Below, piece after piece: positions 7,095-14,401 of a stretch of 18,509 nucleotides of DNA; position 1 is the stretch's first letter; every line of letters begins with the position of its first letter. The stretch spans positions 1-18,509 of the forward strand of contig CACYBT010000060.1 of assembly GCA_902772715.1 (NCBI GenBank), in the 5' to 3' direction. The notes under the pieces are model-generated. The model did not search any database. It saw only the letters and a program-made list of their open reading frames with translations, and was not told the origin of the DNA. A program made the translations under genes and the position numbers. Origin of the DNA: an uncultured Succinivibrio sp. GTDB lineage: Bacteria > Pseudomonadota > Gammaproteobacteria > Enterobacterales > Succinivibrionaceae.

Positions 7095-9569
7095 ATGGAT
7101 AAACGGCAGTTTCGCAGTCGCTTTTCAAAGATTATGCTCTTAAACCGTAGACGTTACGAATTGGCTACTTCGATAATGAGAAAATCGGTTCTGGAGTTAT
7201 TGAATCTGGTACCGATTTTTTTGCATTATAACGATCCAAGGATCCCGGGATATCGGGACAGTGATGTTCCTTACGGGATAGATATGTTTTCTCCCAATGC
7301 TTTTCAAAGTGCTTATCTTCAAAAAAAAGGAATCGACCCTACACAAGATATTTTAGGACATTATCCCATTTACGCGCTTTATACCATGGGTAGCACCTCC
7401 TCGATTGCGCAGAGTCCTGAATCGGATCTAGATATTTGGGTTTGTGTCAGGAAAAATTTGCCACAACATGAAATGAATCTGCTCGTTGAAAAATGCAAAT
7501 TTATTTCACTGTATGCTAAAACTCAAGGAACCGATATTAATCTATTTGTTACTCCTGAAAAACGTTTTATAAGCGGGGAACACGGGAATATGGATACCGA
7601 GGACTGTGGTTCGGCGCAAAGTCTATTTCTTCTTGATGAATTTTATCGCTCTTCAATACGTTTGTGTGGACGTTATATTTCCTGGTATATGATTTCAGTT
7701 GAGGAGGAGGAGCAAAATTATAATGCCTATCTTGAGGATTTTTACAATAGTGAGTTTGTTAACAATGAGGAATGGTTTGATTTTGGATCAGTAGCCAAAT
7801 GCTCACCAGTTGAATATTTTGGTTCGGGATTATGGTTGGTATATAAGGGTATAGACCGTCCTTTCAAAGCGGTTTTAAAGATTCTTCTGATGGAGGCTTA
7901 TGCTTCTGAATACCCAAATACCAGACTTTTGTCGTTGGCTATCAAACAGAGAATTTACCAGAGTCAGAGATACAGTTTAAGCCAGGACGCCTATTATGTT
8001 ATGTTTAAAAAAGTATCGCGTTTTCTTGCCAAGATAGAAGATCGCGAAAGACTGCAGCTTGCAAGAACCTGCTTTTATCTTAAGGTTCATGAGGCCTGCA
8101 CCAATCTTAATTCCACGGCCATTTACATAAAACGTTGTCATTTTCTTGAGCATCTTATTGCAAGATGGAACTGGAATCGTTTTTATATCGACGGCATTTG
8201 TGCAAATCGCAAACGCAATGCTTTTAATGCCGGCAATTTGCACCAGGACCTGCTGCGTTCTCTGCTGCGCAGTTATCAGGCTCTTTTAAAGTTCTCAGTA
8301 AACCATGGTATTGAATACGCTATAACTTCAGATGATGCGGGCGTGCTCTCAAGAAAAATCTATACGGCAATTGACCGTTATCCTGGGAAAATTATGCTGT
8401 ATTACAAGGATTTTCTGGCTTACAGGGATGCTGAAAATCTGTCTTTGATTAGGCCGTCTTTTTCAGGCTCACTGAGTAATGATGGCTGGCATGTGTACCC
8501 ATGTGCCGCAGACAGTGTGGATTTACTGCAAAGCCCCTGCATTTATTTTGCAAAAAAAGCTGTCGAAATGGTGGCTTGGCTTAGCATAAACAATGTTTTA
8601 AACAGTCTTACCAAGATTAGTTTTGGTAGAAATAATGGACAGTTTAATGCGCAGAAAGTGCAGAATCTCTCCTTTGATATCAAACGTTTTTTTAAAAACA
8701 GTACCTTTCGTATCAGCAGTGAGGATCTAAATAAACCGCGTAGTATTGTAAAATCACTCATTATTCTGAATTTTGAGAATGATATTACTCCAAGATTTAT
8801 GATTTCAAACTCTGATCTAGAAGTTGGTAATACTTTATCCTGCGGTCGACAGAAAATGTGTCTTATCGGCTCGGTTGAGGTTATTGATCTGAATTCATGG
8901 GGAGAAATTGTCTATCATAGTTATCATGATGGAGAGCAGGGAATTGTTGAGCTTTTGGCCTCACTGCTAAAATCATCGCTTGGAAACGAAATAAGTAGAG
9001 CGGAAAATTTCGGACATGTGGTGAGAGTACGATCCTATTCAAGTGTGCATGGAGAAATTATTCGTTATGACTGTGAAAAACTCATAAAAAACTTGTGTAC
9101 CTGTCTTAATAGTGATGTCTCTCAAGGTAATTTTCCTTTTAGGATCGGACATAATATTTATGAGGCTAGAAAGGAAGATGAGCATCATAATGCGATTATT
9201 GTCAGAAAATCTCTATTCCGTTCTGCTGATGATGAGGTGACAATTCTTTCTAAGTACGGTATGCGTCCAGAATTTGCTCTGCAGGTGCCGGCGATTATTG
9301 AAAGGCATGCCACATTCGGGATTATGCAGTATTTTTTCTCAAAGGAAAAAAATACTTGGAATATTTATATTGTTAACGAGCGAAATGAAGTTAATATTTA
9401 TTATGGATTTAAAGGTTCACGTGCAGCCCTCGTTAATTCCATAAATCGATTTTATACTGCGCAGAGTGAAAAGGACGAGTGGTTAATGAATTTTAATTTG
9501 CCGCAGTATTTTGTGTTAAGTCCAGATCATAAGGCTATTCATCCTTTTACAATTTCATCTTCTTATTGA
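7095..9569 (+). CDS. cyaA: Class I adenylate cyclase
   Basis: This enzyme makes cyclic AMP from ATP, the signal for CRP. It has 824 residues against 848 in E. coli. The N-terminal catalytic domain shows LGHYPIYALYTMGSTSSIAQ with the nucleotidyltransferase GS (99-100) and SDLDIWVC with the two metal-binding aspartates D111 and D113. Further family segments are DINLFV, YPNTRLLSLAIKQRIY, FYLKVHEAC and HLIARWNW. The C-terminal half (about 540-824) matches the regulatory region that in enterobacteria responds to phosphorylated EIIA-Glc. It is soluble, without a signal peptide or membrane segment. The ATG follows a purine-rich GAAGAGG region. In enterobacteria cyaY and lptM follow cyaA; here lptM follows after 722 bases and no cyaY is seen. 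No clear CRP site (TGTGA-N6-TCACA) was found upstream. Confidence 0.96.
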   Translation: MDKRQFRSRFSKIMLLNRRRYELATSIMRKSVLELLNLVPIFLHYNDPRIPGYRDSDVPYGIDMFSPNAFQSAYLQKKGIDPTQDILGHYPIYALYTMGSTSSIAQSPESDLDIWVCVRKNLPQHEMNLLVEKCKFISLYAKTQGTDINLFVTPEKRFISGEHGNMDTEDCGSAQSLFLLDEFYRSSIRLCGRYISWYMISVEEEEQNYNAYLEDFYNSEFVNNEEWFDFGSVAKCSPVEYFGSGLWLVYKGIDRPFKAVLKILLMEAYASEYPNTRLLSLAIKQRIYQSQRYSLSQDAYYVMFKKVSRFLAKIEDRERLQLARTCFYLKVHEACTNLNSTAIYIKRCHFLEHLIARWNWNRFYIDGICANRKRNAFNAGNLHQDLLRSLLRSYQALLKFSVNHGIEYAITSDDAGVLSRKIYTAIDRYPGKIMLYYKDFLAYRDAENLSLIRPSFSGSLSNDGWHVYPCAADSVDLLQSPCIYFAKKAVEMVAWLSINNVLNSLTKISFGRNNGQFNAQKVQNLSFDIKRFFKNSTFRISSEDLNKPRSIVKSLIILNFENDITPRFMISNSDLEVGNTLSCGRQKMCLIGSVEVIDLNSWGEIVYHSYHDGEQGIVELLASLLKSSLGNEISRAENFGHVVRVRSYSSVHGEIIRYDCEKLIKNLCTCLNSDVSQGNFPFRIGHNIYEARKEDEHHNAIIVRKSLFRSADDEVTILSKYGMRPEFALQVPAIIERHATFGIMQYFFSKEKNTWNIYIVNERNEVNIYYGFKGSRAALVNSINRFYTAQSEKDEWLMNFNLPQYFVLSPDHKAIHPFTISSSY

Positions 9570-9802
9570 GCGCTATTGTCAATTTTGATACAAATTTGCA
9601 TATCTTTATAGAGAAAGTGCATTAGTATGTCATGGATAAGCTCTTCAATAGCCCTGTACTGACTTCCTGCATTGAGGCTTGAGGCCTTTCTACTCCTTTC
9701 TTCGCCAAAAAGATAAATTTTAAGGTTACCATTCACAGCTGTTTTTCTACAAAATTTTATAAACTTTCTAGAAAAGTCTTTATTGGATAATGAGGTTAGA
9801 TC
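9563..9802 (-). other. Orphan open frame, 58 codons from a GTG (79 codons stop-to-stop)
   Basis: On the minus strand an open frame runs from 9802 to a TAA at 9563-9565, overlapping the cyaA 3' end by 7 bases. It reads NKDFSRKFIKFCRKTA, then NGNLKIYLFGEERSRK, then NAGSQYRAIEELIHDIL and a Lys/Ile-rich end. The composition is protein-like, with alternating basic, hydrophobic and acidic residues. The only usable start in the first third is a GTG at 9736, and no ribosome binding site is obvious. I do not recognise the family; the IYLFG segment faintly recalls minimal nucleotidyltransferases, but the catalytic DxD is not there. It is either a small protein or the tail of a decayed gene. Confidence 0.35.
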
Positions 9803-9993
9803 TTATGCTAGAATACAGATAATTAGTTTGATGTGGGATCCGCACAAGAGGCCACAGAACAAATAATCAAACAGGATTATGCCGCAAAATTTATCGGAAA
9901 ACGCTAAAAAAAGTCTATGGCATCGGTATCGGTTATGCCAAAGGGGCCTGTGAGATTATCTCTCTAGGCAATCTTGATGACAAAGAACATTAA
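9793..9993 (+). pseudogene. Relic of AAA-ATPase-like / PD-(D/E)XK nuclease (DUF1703) protein, C-terminus only
   Basis: Three adjacent frames together spell the C-terminal part of the DUF1703 PD-(D/E)XK family that accompanies AAA-ATPase-like proteins common in gut anaerobes. Frame one (9793-9819) gives RLDLMLEYR. Frame two (from 9818) gives DN, a TAG, then FDVGSAQEATEQIIKQDYAA and KFIGKR, closing at TAA 9905. Frame three (9907-9993) gives KVYGIGIGYAKGACEIIS and ends at TAA. The order and spacing match the family tail (xDLVLEY, then the VFEFK catalytic strand, then EALxQI...YA and KIYxIGV). The catalytic ExK strand is missing or deleted. There are at least two frameshifts and one stop, and the first several hundred residues are gone. 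It is non-functional and probably left over from a larger insertion between cyaA and lptM. Confidence 0.6.
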
Positions 9994-10291
9994 CTAAAGC
10001 CTTTGAAGAAAACAGCATAATAAAATGCAGTCTTAGTATAATGTCACATGAGGTTTTGCAGGACTTCGATGATGCCTTAAGGAAAGATGTATGACATTGA
10101 AAAGACAGAAATTTTGCGCAAATGTAGTCATGGGACTGCTTGGTAGTGAAAGTCCTCATCAAACGGATTTATACTTATAACTTAAAAGCCTGAAAATCGA
10201 GTACGATTACGGCTACACTTGGCTATCAGACCCCACTTGCTTGCCCATCTGATTAGTCAGAATAAATTATCGTAAGAAGAATGGAGGAGAA
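9994..10291. other. Intergenic stretch before lptM, no supported gene
   Basis: After the DUF1703 relic these bases contain short interrupted frames, such as a plus-strand run ending LQDFDDALRKDV and another giving VMGLLGSESPHQTDLYL, neither with a recognisable family. The longest minus-strand frame (68 codons) is Cys/Ser/Phe-rich and does not look like a real protein. I read the stretch as decayed DNA plus the promoter region of the lptM cluster; no convincing promoter pair was identified. Confidence 0.5.
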
Positions 10292-10564
10292 ATGGTCCGC
10301 ATAAAGAAACTGATGTTATCAGTGTTATGCCTTGTTAGTAGCGTATTTTTTTCAGCCTGCGGCATTTCCGGACCGCTCTATATAGCAGAGGATCCGTCTG
10401 CAGTAATGGCTGGTACTAGAAAAGCGGAAGTTCAAACGGTAAATGAAGAAAAAAAAGATACTAAATCTGATTTGAGCAGTGAAACATATATTGAGTCAGA
10501 TACTGCAGATAATGATGATAATGCCTCAGTTAGGACTCAGGTTGTAATCAAAAATCCAAAATAG
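10292..10564 (+). CDS. lptM: LPS-assembly lipoprotein LptM (YifL)
   Basis: This is a small outer-membrane lipoprotein. LptM binds the LptD-LptE translocon and helps LptD reach its correct disulfide-bonded state. Of 90 residues, 1-22 are a signal peptide with lipobox FFSAC and lipidated Cys23, directly followed by GISGPLYI (24-31), which matches the family signature CGxxGPLY. The remaining tail is long and acidic/Ser-rich, making the protein longer than the 67 residues of E. coli; that tail is expected to be disordered. The ATG has a strong GGAGGA ribosome binding site 6 bases upstream. It is the first gene of the lysA-dapF-xerC-yigB-uvrD cluster, its conserved place in gammaproteobacteria. 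Confidence 0.88.
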   Translation: MVRIKKLMLSVLCLVSSVFFSACGISGPLYIAEDPSAVMAGTRKAEVQTVNEEKKDTKSDLSSETYIESDTADNDDNASVRTQVVIKNPK

Positions 10565-10609
10565 AAATTACTCTTGGTGCCTTGAGGTTTTTTAAGTTTA
10601 GAGGAAAAC

Positions 10610-11854
10610 ATGGATTACTTTTTGTATAAAGAAAATGAGCTTATGGCAGAGTCCTTGAAAGTTACTGATTTAGTAGCACAGTATGGTACTCCACTTTACA
10701 TCTATTCAAAGGCTACCTTGGTGAGACATATGCAGGCATTTGAGACGGCGATGCAATCTCGTCGTCACCTTATCTGCTTTGCGGTCAAATCCTGCTCTAA
10801 TATTGCTATTCTTCATCTTTTAGCTAAGTGCGGTGCGGGGTTTGATATCGTTTCGATGGGTGAATTAAAACGCGTTCTTGCCGCTAAGGCTGACCCTAAA
10901 AAAGTAGTTTATTCAGGAGTTGGCAAGACTGCTGAAGAGATCGCTTTTGCCCTTAAAACTGGGATCAACTGTCTTAATGTTGAATCTAGGGAAGAATTGC
11001 AGCAGGTTAAGGAAATTGCCACGGAACTAAAAATTAAAGCACCTGTTGCCATTCGCGTCAATCCTGGAGTGGATGCCAAAACTCATCCTTATATTTCGAC
11101 CGGTTTAAAAAACAACAAGTTTGGTATCTGTGAAGAGGAAGCCTATGACCTTTATTTGCAGATGGCAGAAGAAAAATCTCTGAATGTCTGCGGTATTGAT
11201 GCTCATATTGGCTCGCAGATGACGTCTGTTGAACCTATTATTGAAGCCTCAGAAAAACTGCTTATACTGTATAAAAAACTCGCAGACAAAGGCATTAAAG
11301 TAGACCATATCGATATTGGCGGAGGTCTTGGGGTGATTTATGATAATGAAACTCCTCCAAGTCCTGATGAATATCTGACACCGATCCTCAAGCGCTTAGA
11401 AGGTCTTGACGTGGCTTTGTATATGGAGCCTGGACGGGCTATGGTTGCCAATGCAGGTATTCTCGCAGCCAGGGTTTTGTACCAGAAAGATAATGGCGAC
11501 AAGCATTTTGTCATTACGGATGGAGGAATGAATGATCTGATTCGTCCAGCCTTATACGGCGCCAAAATGAATATAGTGAATGCCACCTTGCATGGTAATA
11601 CTAAGAGATTGTGTGATGTGGTTGGACCTGTCTGTGAAAGCGATGACTTTTTGGGTAAAGAACGTTTGCTTGATGTGCAAAACGGGGATATTCTTGTAGT
11701 AAGGGGAGCAGGAGCCTACGGTGCTTCCATGTCTTCAACCTATAATTCCAGAAAACTACCTGCCGAGGTGTTAGTTGATGGAGGAACATCTCATCTTATA
11801 AGAAAACGTCAGGACTATGAAGATCTTTATAAGGATGAAATCATAATCGAGTAG
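10610..11854 (+). CDS. lysA: Diaminopimelate decarboxylase
   Basis: This PLP enzyme decarboxylates meso-diaminopimelate to L-lysine, the last step of lysine synthesis. The 414 residues match the usual length. It has the fold-type III alanine-racemase-like barrel with FAVKSCSN carrying the PLP lysine K60, the substrate/PLP region HIGSQ (199-203), the phosphate-binding GGGLG (237-241), EPGRAMVANAG (273-283), and the C-terminal beta domain with CESDD (342-346, the active-site Cys given by the dimer partner) and GAYGASMSSTYNSR with Y370. All key residues appear present. The ATG follows GAGG at 6 bases. It lies 45 bases after lptM and 5 bases before dapF, so the genes are almost surely cotranscribed. 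The lptM-lysA-dapF order is that of Pseudomonas and Vibrio; E. coli has moved lysA elsewhere. Confidence 0.96.
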   Translation: MDYFLYKENELMAESLKVTDLVAQYGTPLYIYSKATLVRHMQAFETAMQSRRHLICFAVKSCSNIAILHLLAKCGAGFDIVSMGELKRVLAAKADPKKVVYSGVGKTAEEIAFALKTGINCLNVESREELQQVKEIATELKIKAPVAIRVNPGVDAKTHPYISTGLKNNKFGICEEEAYDLYLQMAEEKSLNVCGIDAHIGSQMTSVEPIIEASEKLLILYKKLADKGIKVDHIDIGGGLGVIYDNETPPSPDEYLTPILKRLEGLDVALYMEPGRAMVANAGILAARVLYQKDNGDKHFVITDGGMNDLIRPALYGAKMNIVNATLHGNTKRLCDVVGPVCESDDFLGKERLLDVQNGDILVVRGAGAYGASMSSTYNSRKLPAEVLVDGGTSHLIRKRQDYEDLYKDEIIIE

Positions 11855-11859
11855 CAGGT

Positions 11860-12690
11860 ATGCAGCTAAAATTTACAAAGATGCAATCATGTGGCAATGA
11901 TATTATGCTCGTCGATTGTATTACTCAGAAAGTGTTTTTTTCCAGGGATCTTATTGCTAAACTTGCGGATAGGCATAAGGGGGTGGGCTTTGATCAGTTA
12001 ATGCTGATAGAGCCTCCTTTTGATCCAGATGTGGACTTTCATCTGCGATTTTTTGAGGCTAATGGGGAAGAACAGCAGTATGGGGTGGAGTTTGGCTGTG
12101 GTGCCGCATTAAAATTCGTGGTCGATCATCGCCTGGTAGGACGTAAGAATATCAAGGTGAGTACGAGTTGTGGGCTTTCTTTTCTTAGACTGAATTCTGA
12201 TGACAGTATCAGTACTACTTTAAGACTTCTGAATTTTGAGGTGGAACGGATTTTGGAATCGGATTTTTCTATTCAGAAAGCCTATCTAGTCAGAAATGCA
12301 GATCCTCATTCTCATGAACATGAATCGTTTTCTTTAGACAATCCGCAGTTGGTGATTTTTACTTCCGATCTTAATATCGAAAAATATCTGCCTCGTCTTA
12401 AAAGTGTTCTGGATTGCGAAATTCTTAATCTTATTCATTTGGTAGAAGTGGAAAAGCGTACTCGTATAAGATTACGTACTTTTACCTCTTTAGGCACAGA
12501 ACTCTCCTTACAGTCTCTTGCTTGCTGCTGTCCTGCCACTTTGGCCATGGATTTTAATCTCATAGACAGCAACAGTGAGATTAAGATAGGTGATAATACA
12601 TTAAAATTGAAGAGAGTTGATAAAAGAAGTATTCAGATAAATGAGCGCGTAAAAAAAATTTTTGAGGGTACAGTGCCGGTGCAGTGCTGA
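11860..12690 (+). CDS. dapF: DapF homologue (diaminopimelate epimerase fold) lacking both catalytic cysteines
   Basis: Position and fold identify this 276-residue protein with diaminopimelate epimerase, which turns LL-DAP into meso-DAP with two cysteines (73 and 217 in the E. coli and H. influenzae enzymes). The N-terminal part is good: FTKMQSCGNDIMLVD, KLADRHKGVGFDQLMLIEPP (34-53) and DFHLRFFEANGEE. Where the family has QCGNGARC the protein has QYGVEFGCGAALKF (73-86), so the first nucleophile is Gly75/Val76. Where it has GETQACGSGAC the protein has GTELSLQSLACCC (212-224), so the second is lost too. The NPH motif is NPQ (161-163), and the Asn of NIGF is missing. The nucleotide reading shows no frameshift that would restore these motifs. 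It starts 5 bases after lysA with a weak GCAGGT ribosome binding site. It is either a pseudo-enzyme with another role or a gene losing function while keeping its frame. Confidence 0.85.
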   Translation: MQLKFTKMQSCGNDIMLVDCITQKVFFSRDLIAKLADRHKGVGFDQLMLIEPPFDPDVDFHLRFFEANGEEQQYGVEFGCGAALKFVVDHRLVGRKNIKVSTSCGLSFLRLNSDDSISTTLRLLNFEVERILESDFSIQKAYLVRNADPHSHEHESFSLDNPQLVIFTSDLNIEKYLPRLKSVLDCEILNLIHLVEVEKRTRIRLRTFTSLGTELSLQSLACCCPATLAMDFNLIDSNSEIKIGDNTLKLKRVDKRSIQINERVKKIFEGTVPVQC

Positions 12691-12750
12691 TTATCACTGT
12701 ATTTTTATGAGTTTTCTAATGGGGCCTTTTTGTGGATGTGGGTTTTTTAA

Positions 12751-13662
12751 ATGCTTGAGAAATGGTCAAACTCCTTTCTTGATTATTTGCGTTATGAGAA
12801 GCGTGTCAGTAAGCATACGGTAGACTCCTATGAAAGAGTGCTCAACAAGGCTCTGAACACTTTGCATCTTGAATTTCCGCAATTAGATTCTTGGCAAAAT
12901 ATTTCCTATGAGCATATGCGAGCTCTGCAGCGTGAATTTAATTTTAATGATTCAGCCGAAAAGTTAAGCAGTAATTCTGTGGCTCATGATTTATATGTCT
13001 TAAGTTCTTTTTTTAAGTATCTTATAAGAAAAGAAGTTCTTTTGGATAATCCGATTTTTGAGATCAAGGTACCAAAAGTCAAGCATCATCTTCCCAAAAT
13101 TCTTACTTTCTCTCAGATTGAAGAACTACTGGCGTATGAACCTAAAACCCCATATGAAACAAGGGATCTCGCGATTATTGAACTGCTGTTTTCTTCAGGA
13201 TTGCGTGTTTCTGAACTGGTGGGATTGAACATGAATGATCTTGATATGCGACAGCGCGAAGTCAGGGTTTTGGGTAAGGGGAATAAACAGCGAATTGTCC
13301 CAGTGACACGTGAGGCTATTGATAAAATCAGTGTTTATCTTGGAATACGGGAAGCTTTCAAACCTAAAGAGGAGGCTCTTTTTTTAAATAGGTTTGGAAG
13401 CAGACTAACGACTAGAGCAGTAGAGCAGAATCTTGATAAGATCTGTAACGAGGTGGCACTCAATATTAAAACCTCGCCACACAAGCTGCGCCATTCCTTT
13501 GCTACAGAAATGCTGCAGGGAGGTGCTGATTTAAGAACTGTACAGGAAATGCTCGGACATTCTAGTCTTGCTGCAACTCAGGTGTATACTCATCTTGATT
13601 TTGAACATTTAAAGGCTGTCTGCAAAAAGTCTCTACCGTTGGCTAACAGGAAGAAAAATTGA
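12751..13662 (+). CDS. xerC: Tyrosine recombinase XerC
   Basis: This site-specific recombinase acts with XerD and FtsK at dif to resolve chromosome dimers. Its 303 residues agree with the family. Residues 1-105 are the SAM-like core-binding domain (FLDYLRYEKRVSKHTVDSY). The catalytic domain carries all six expected residues: R152 in GLRVSEL, K176 in LGKGNKQR, H244 and R247 in SPHKLRHSFAT, H270 in LGHSSL, and the nucleophile Y279 in VYTHLDFEHL. The genomic place between dapF and yigB supports XerC rather than XerD. A TAA stands directly before the ATG in frame, which fixes the earliest start; the ribosome binding site is weak (GGATGTGGG at a long distance). The gene overlaps yigB by 4 bases. 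The DUF484 gene often found between dapF and xerC is absent; only 60 bases separate them. Confidence 0.95.
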   Translation: MLEKWSNSFLDYLRYEKRVSKHTVDSYERVLNKALNTLHLEFPQLDSWQNISYEHMRALQREFNFNDSAEKLSSNSVAHDLYVLSSFFKYLIRKEVLLDNPIFEIKVPKVKHHLPKILTFSQIEELLAYEPKTPYETRDLAIIELLFSSGLRVSELVGLNMNDLDMRQREVRVLGKGNKQRIVPVTREAIDKISVYLGIREAFKPKEEALFLNRFGSRLTTRAVEQNLDKICNEVALNIKTSPHKLRHSFATEMLQGGADLRTVQEMLGHSSLAATQVYTHLDFEHLKAVCKKSLPLANRKKN

Positions 13663-14393
13663 GAATTTTAAAGAAACTAGATGTTCACTCCATTAAACTG
13701 CTTTCTTTTGATTTGGACAATACTCTATATGACTGTCAGAGTGTTCTTTGCAGAGCAGAAAGCTGGTTTACCGAGTATCTGTGTGACCGATATGGCTTAG
13801 GAGGTGAGTGTCGAGACTATGCCTTTTGGAAAAAAATCAAAAATGATGTGTTAAAAAATGATCCTAATCTTGCCAATGATGTTACAGAGCTGCGTATAAA
13901 AAGCCTTATTGTGGCCTTTAATTATCTTAAGATTCCGCTTGAACATGGTTATGCCACTGCTCAGGCACTGGTGGATCGCTTTATAAAAAAACGTTCACAG
14001 GGTATTATAGATCCCAAAATCGTGGCTATGCTTTACAGACTTAAGAAATCTTTCCCTCTTGTAGCAGTCTCTAACGGTAATCTTAGGCTTGGGGAATTAG
14101 GGCTTGAAGGCGTTTTTGAGCGTGATTTTAGACCAAATCTTATGGGAGTAAGACGCAAACCCTATGCTGATCTTTTTTCCTTGTGTGCCAAAGCGTATCA
14201 TTTGTATCCTCATGAGATCCTTCATATCGGTGATGATCCTTACACTGATGTGTTGGGGGCAGTTCACTCAGGATGTCTTTGTGCCTGGCTTTATCGGGGA
14301 TATACCGGAATTTCAGATGACGAAAGTCAAATAAGAGCACTGCCCCATGTGGTTTTTGATAGAATTGAAGAATTAGAAATACTTTTACTGTAA
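13659..14393 (+). CDS. yigB: HAD-family hydrolase YigB (FMN/5-amino-uracil phosphate phosphatase type)
   Basis: This is a cytoplasmic haloacid-dehalogenase phosphatase; E. coli YigB dephosphorylates FMN and the riboflavin precursor 5-amino-6-ribitylamino-uracil phosphate. The 244 residues carry motif I FDLDNTLYD (nucleophile D18, acid D20), motif II VAVSNGN (S138), Lys167 in RRKPYADLF, and motif III HIGDDPYTDVLGA (D192, D193, D197). A helical cap domain lies between about 25 and 115. The start is a TTG whose TTGA overlaps the xerC stop, so translation is probably coupled to xerC. A distance of 8 bases to the following helicase gene places it in the same operon. Family and gene identity follow from both motifs and order. 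Confidence 0.88.
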   Translation: MRILKKLDVHSIKLLSFDLDNTLYDCQSVLCRAESWFTEYLCDRYGLGGECRDYAFWKKIKNDVLKNDPNLANDVTELRIKSLIVAFNYLKIPLEHGYATAQALVDRFIKKRSQGIIDPKIVAMLYRLKKSFPLVAVSNGNLRLGELGLEGVFERDFRPNLMGVRRKPYADLFSLCAKAYHLYPHEILHIGDDPYTDVLGAVHSGCLCAWLYRGYTGISDDESQIRALPHVVFDRIEELEILLL

Positions 14394-14401
14394 AACCAAG
14401 A

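Noticed and set aside
7977..8761. Minus-strand frames inside cyaA (7977-8243, 8543-8761)
   Set aside because: They are antisense to conserved cyaA sequence, with no family-like content.
9563..9802. Minimal nucleotidyltransferase in the orphan frame
   Set aside because: IYLFG followed by GSQYRAI faintly resembles the fold signature, but the GS and DxD catalytic residues are absent, so the family is not claimed.
9956..10162. 68-codon minus-strand frame between cyaA and lptM
   Set aside because: It is Cys/Ser/Phe-rich with no recognisable motif, overlaps the DUF1703 relic antisense, and has no ribosome binding site.
11338..11789. Minus-strand frames inside lysA
   Set aside because: They are antisense to intact lysA motifs.
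12061..12120. Possible frameshift in dapF explaining the loss of the first catalytic Cys motif
   Set aside because: Reading the other two plus-strand frames across this region gives no CGNG-like motif, so substitution rather than a frameshift explains the loss.
14140..14340. Minus-strand frame inside yigB
   Set aside because: It is antisense to HAD motif III of yigB; no own signals.
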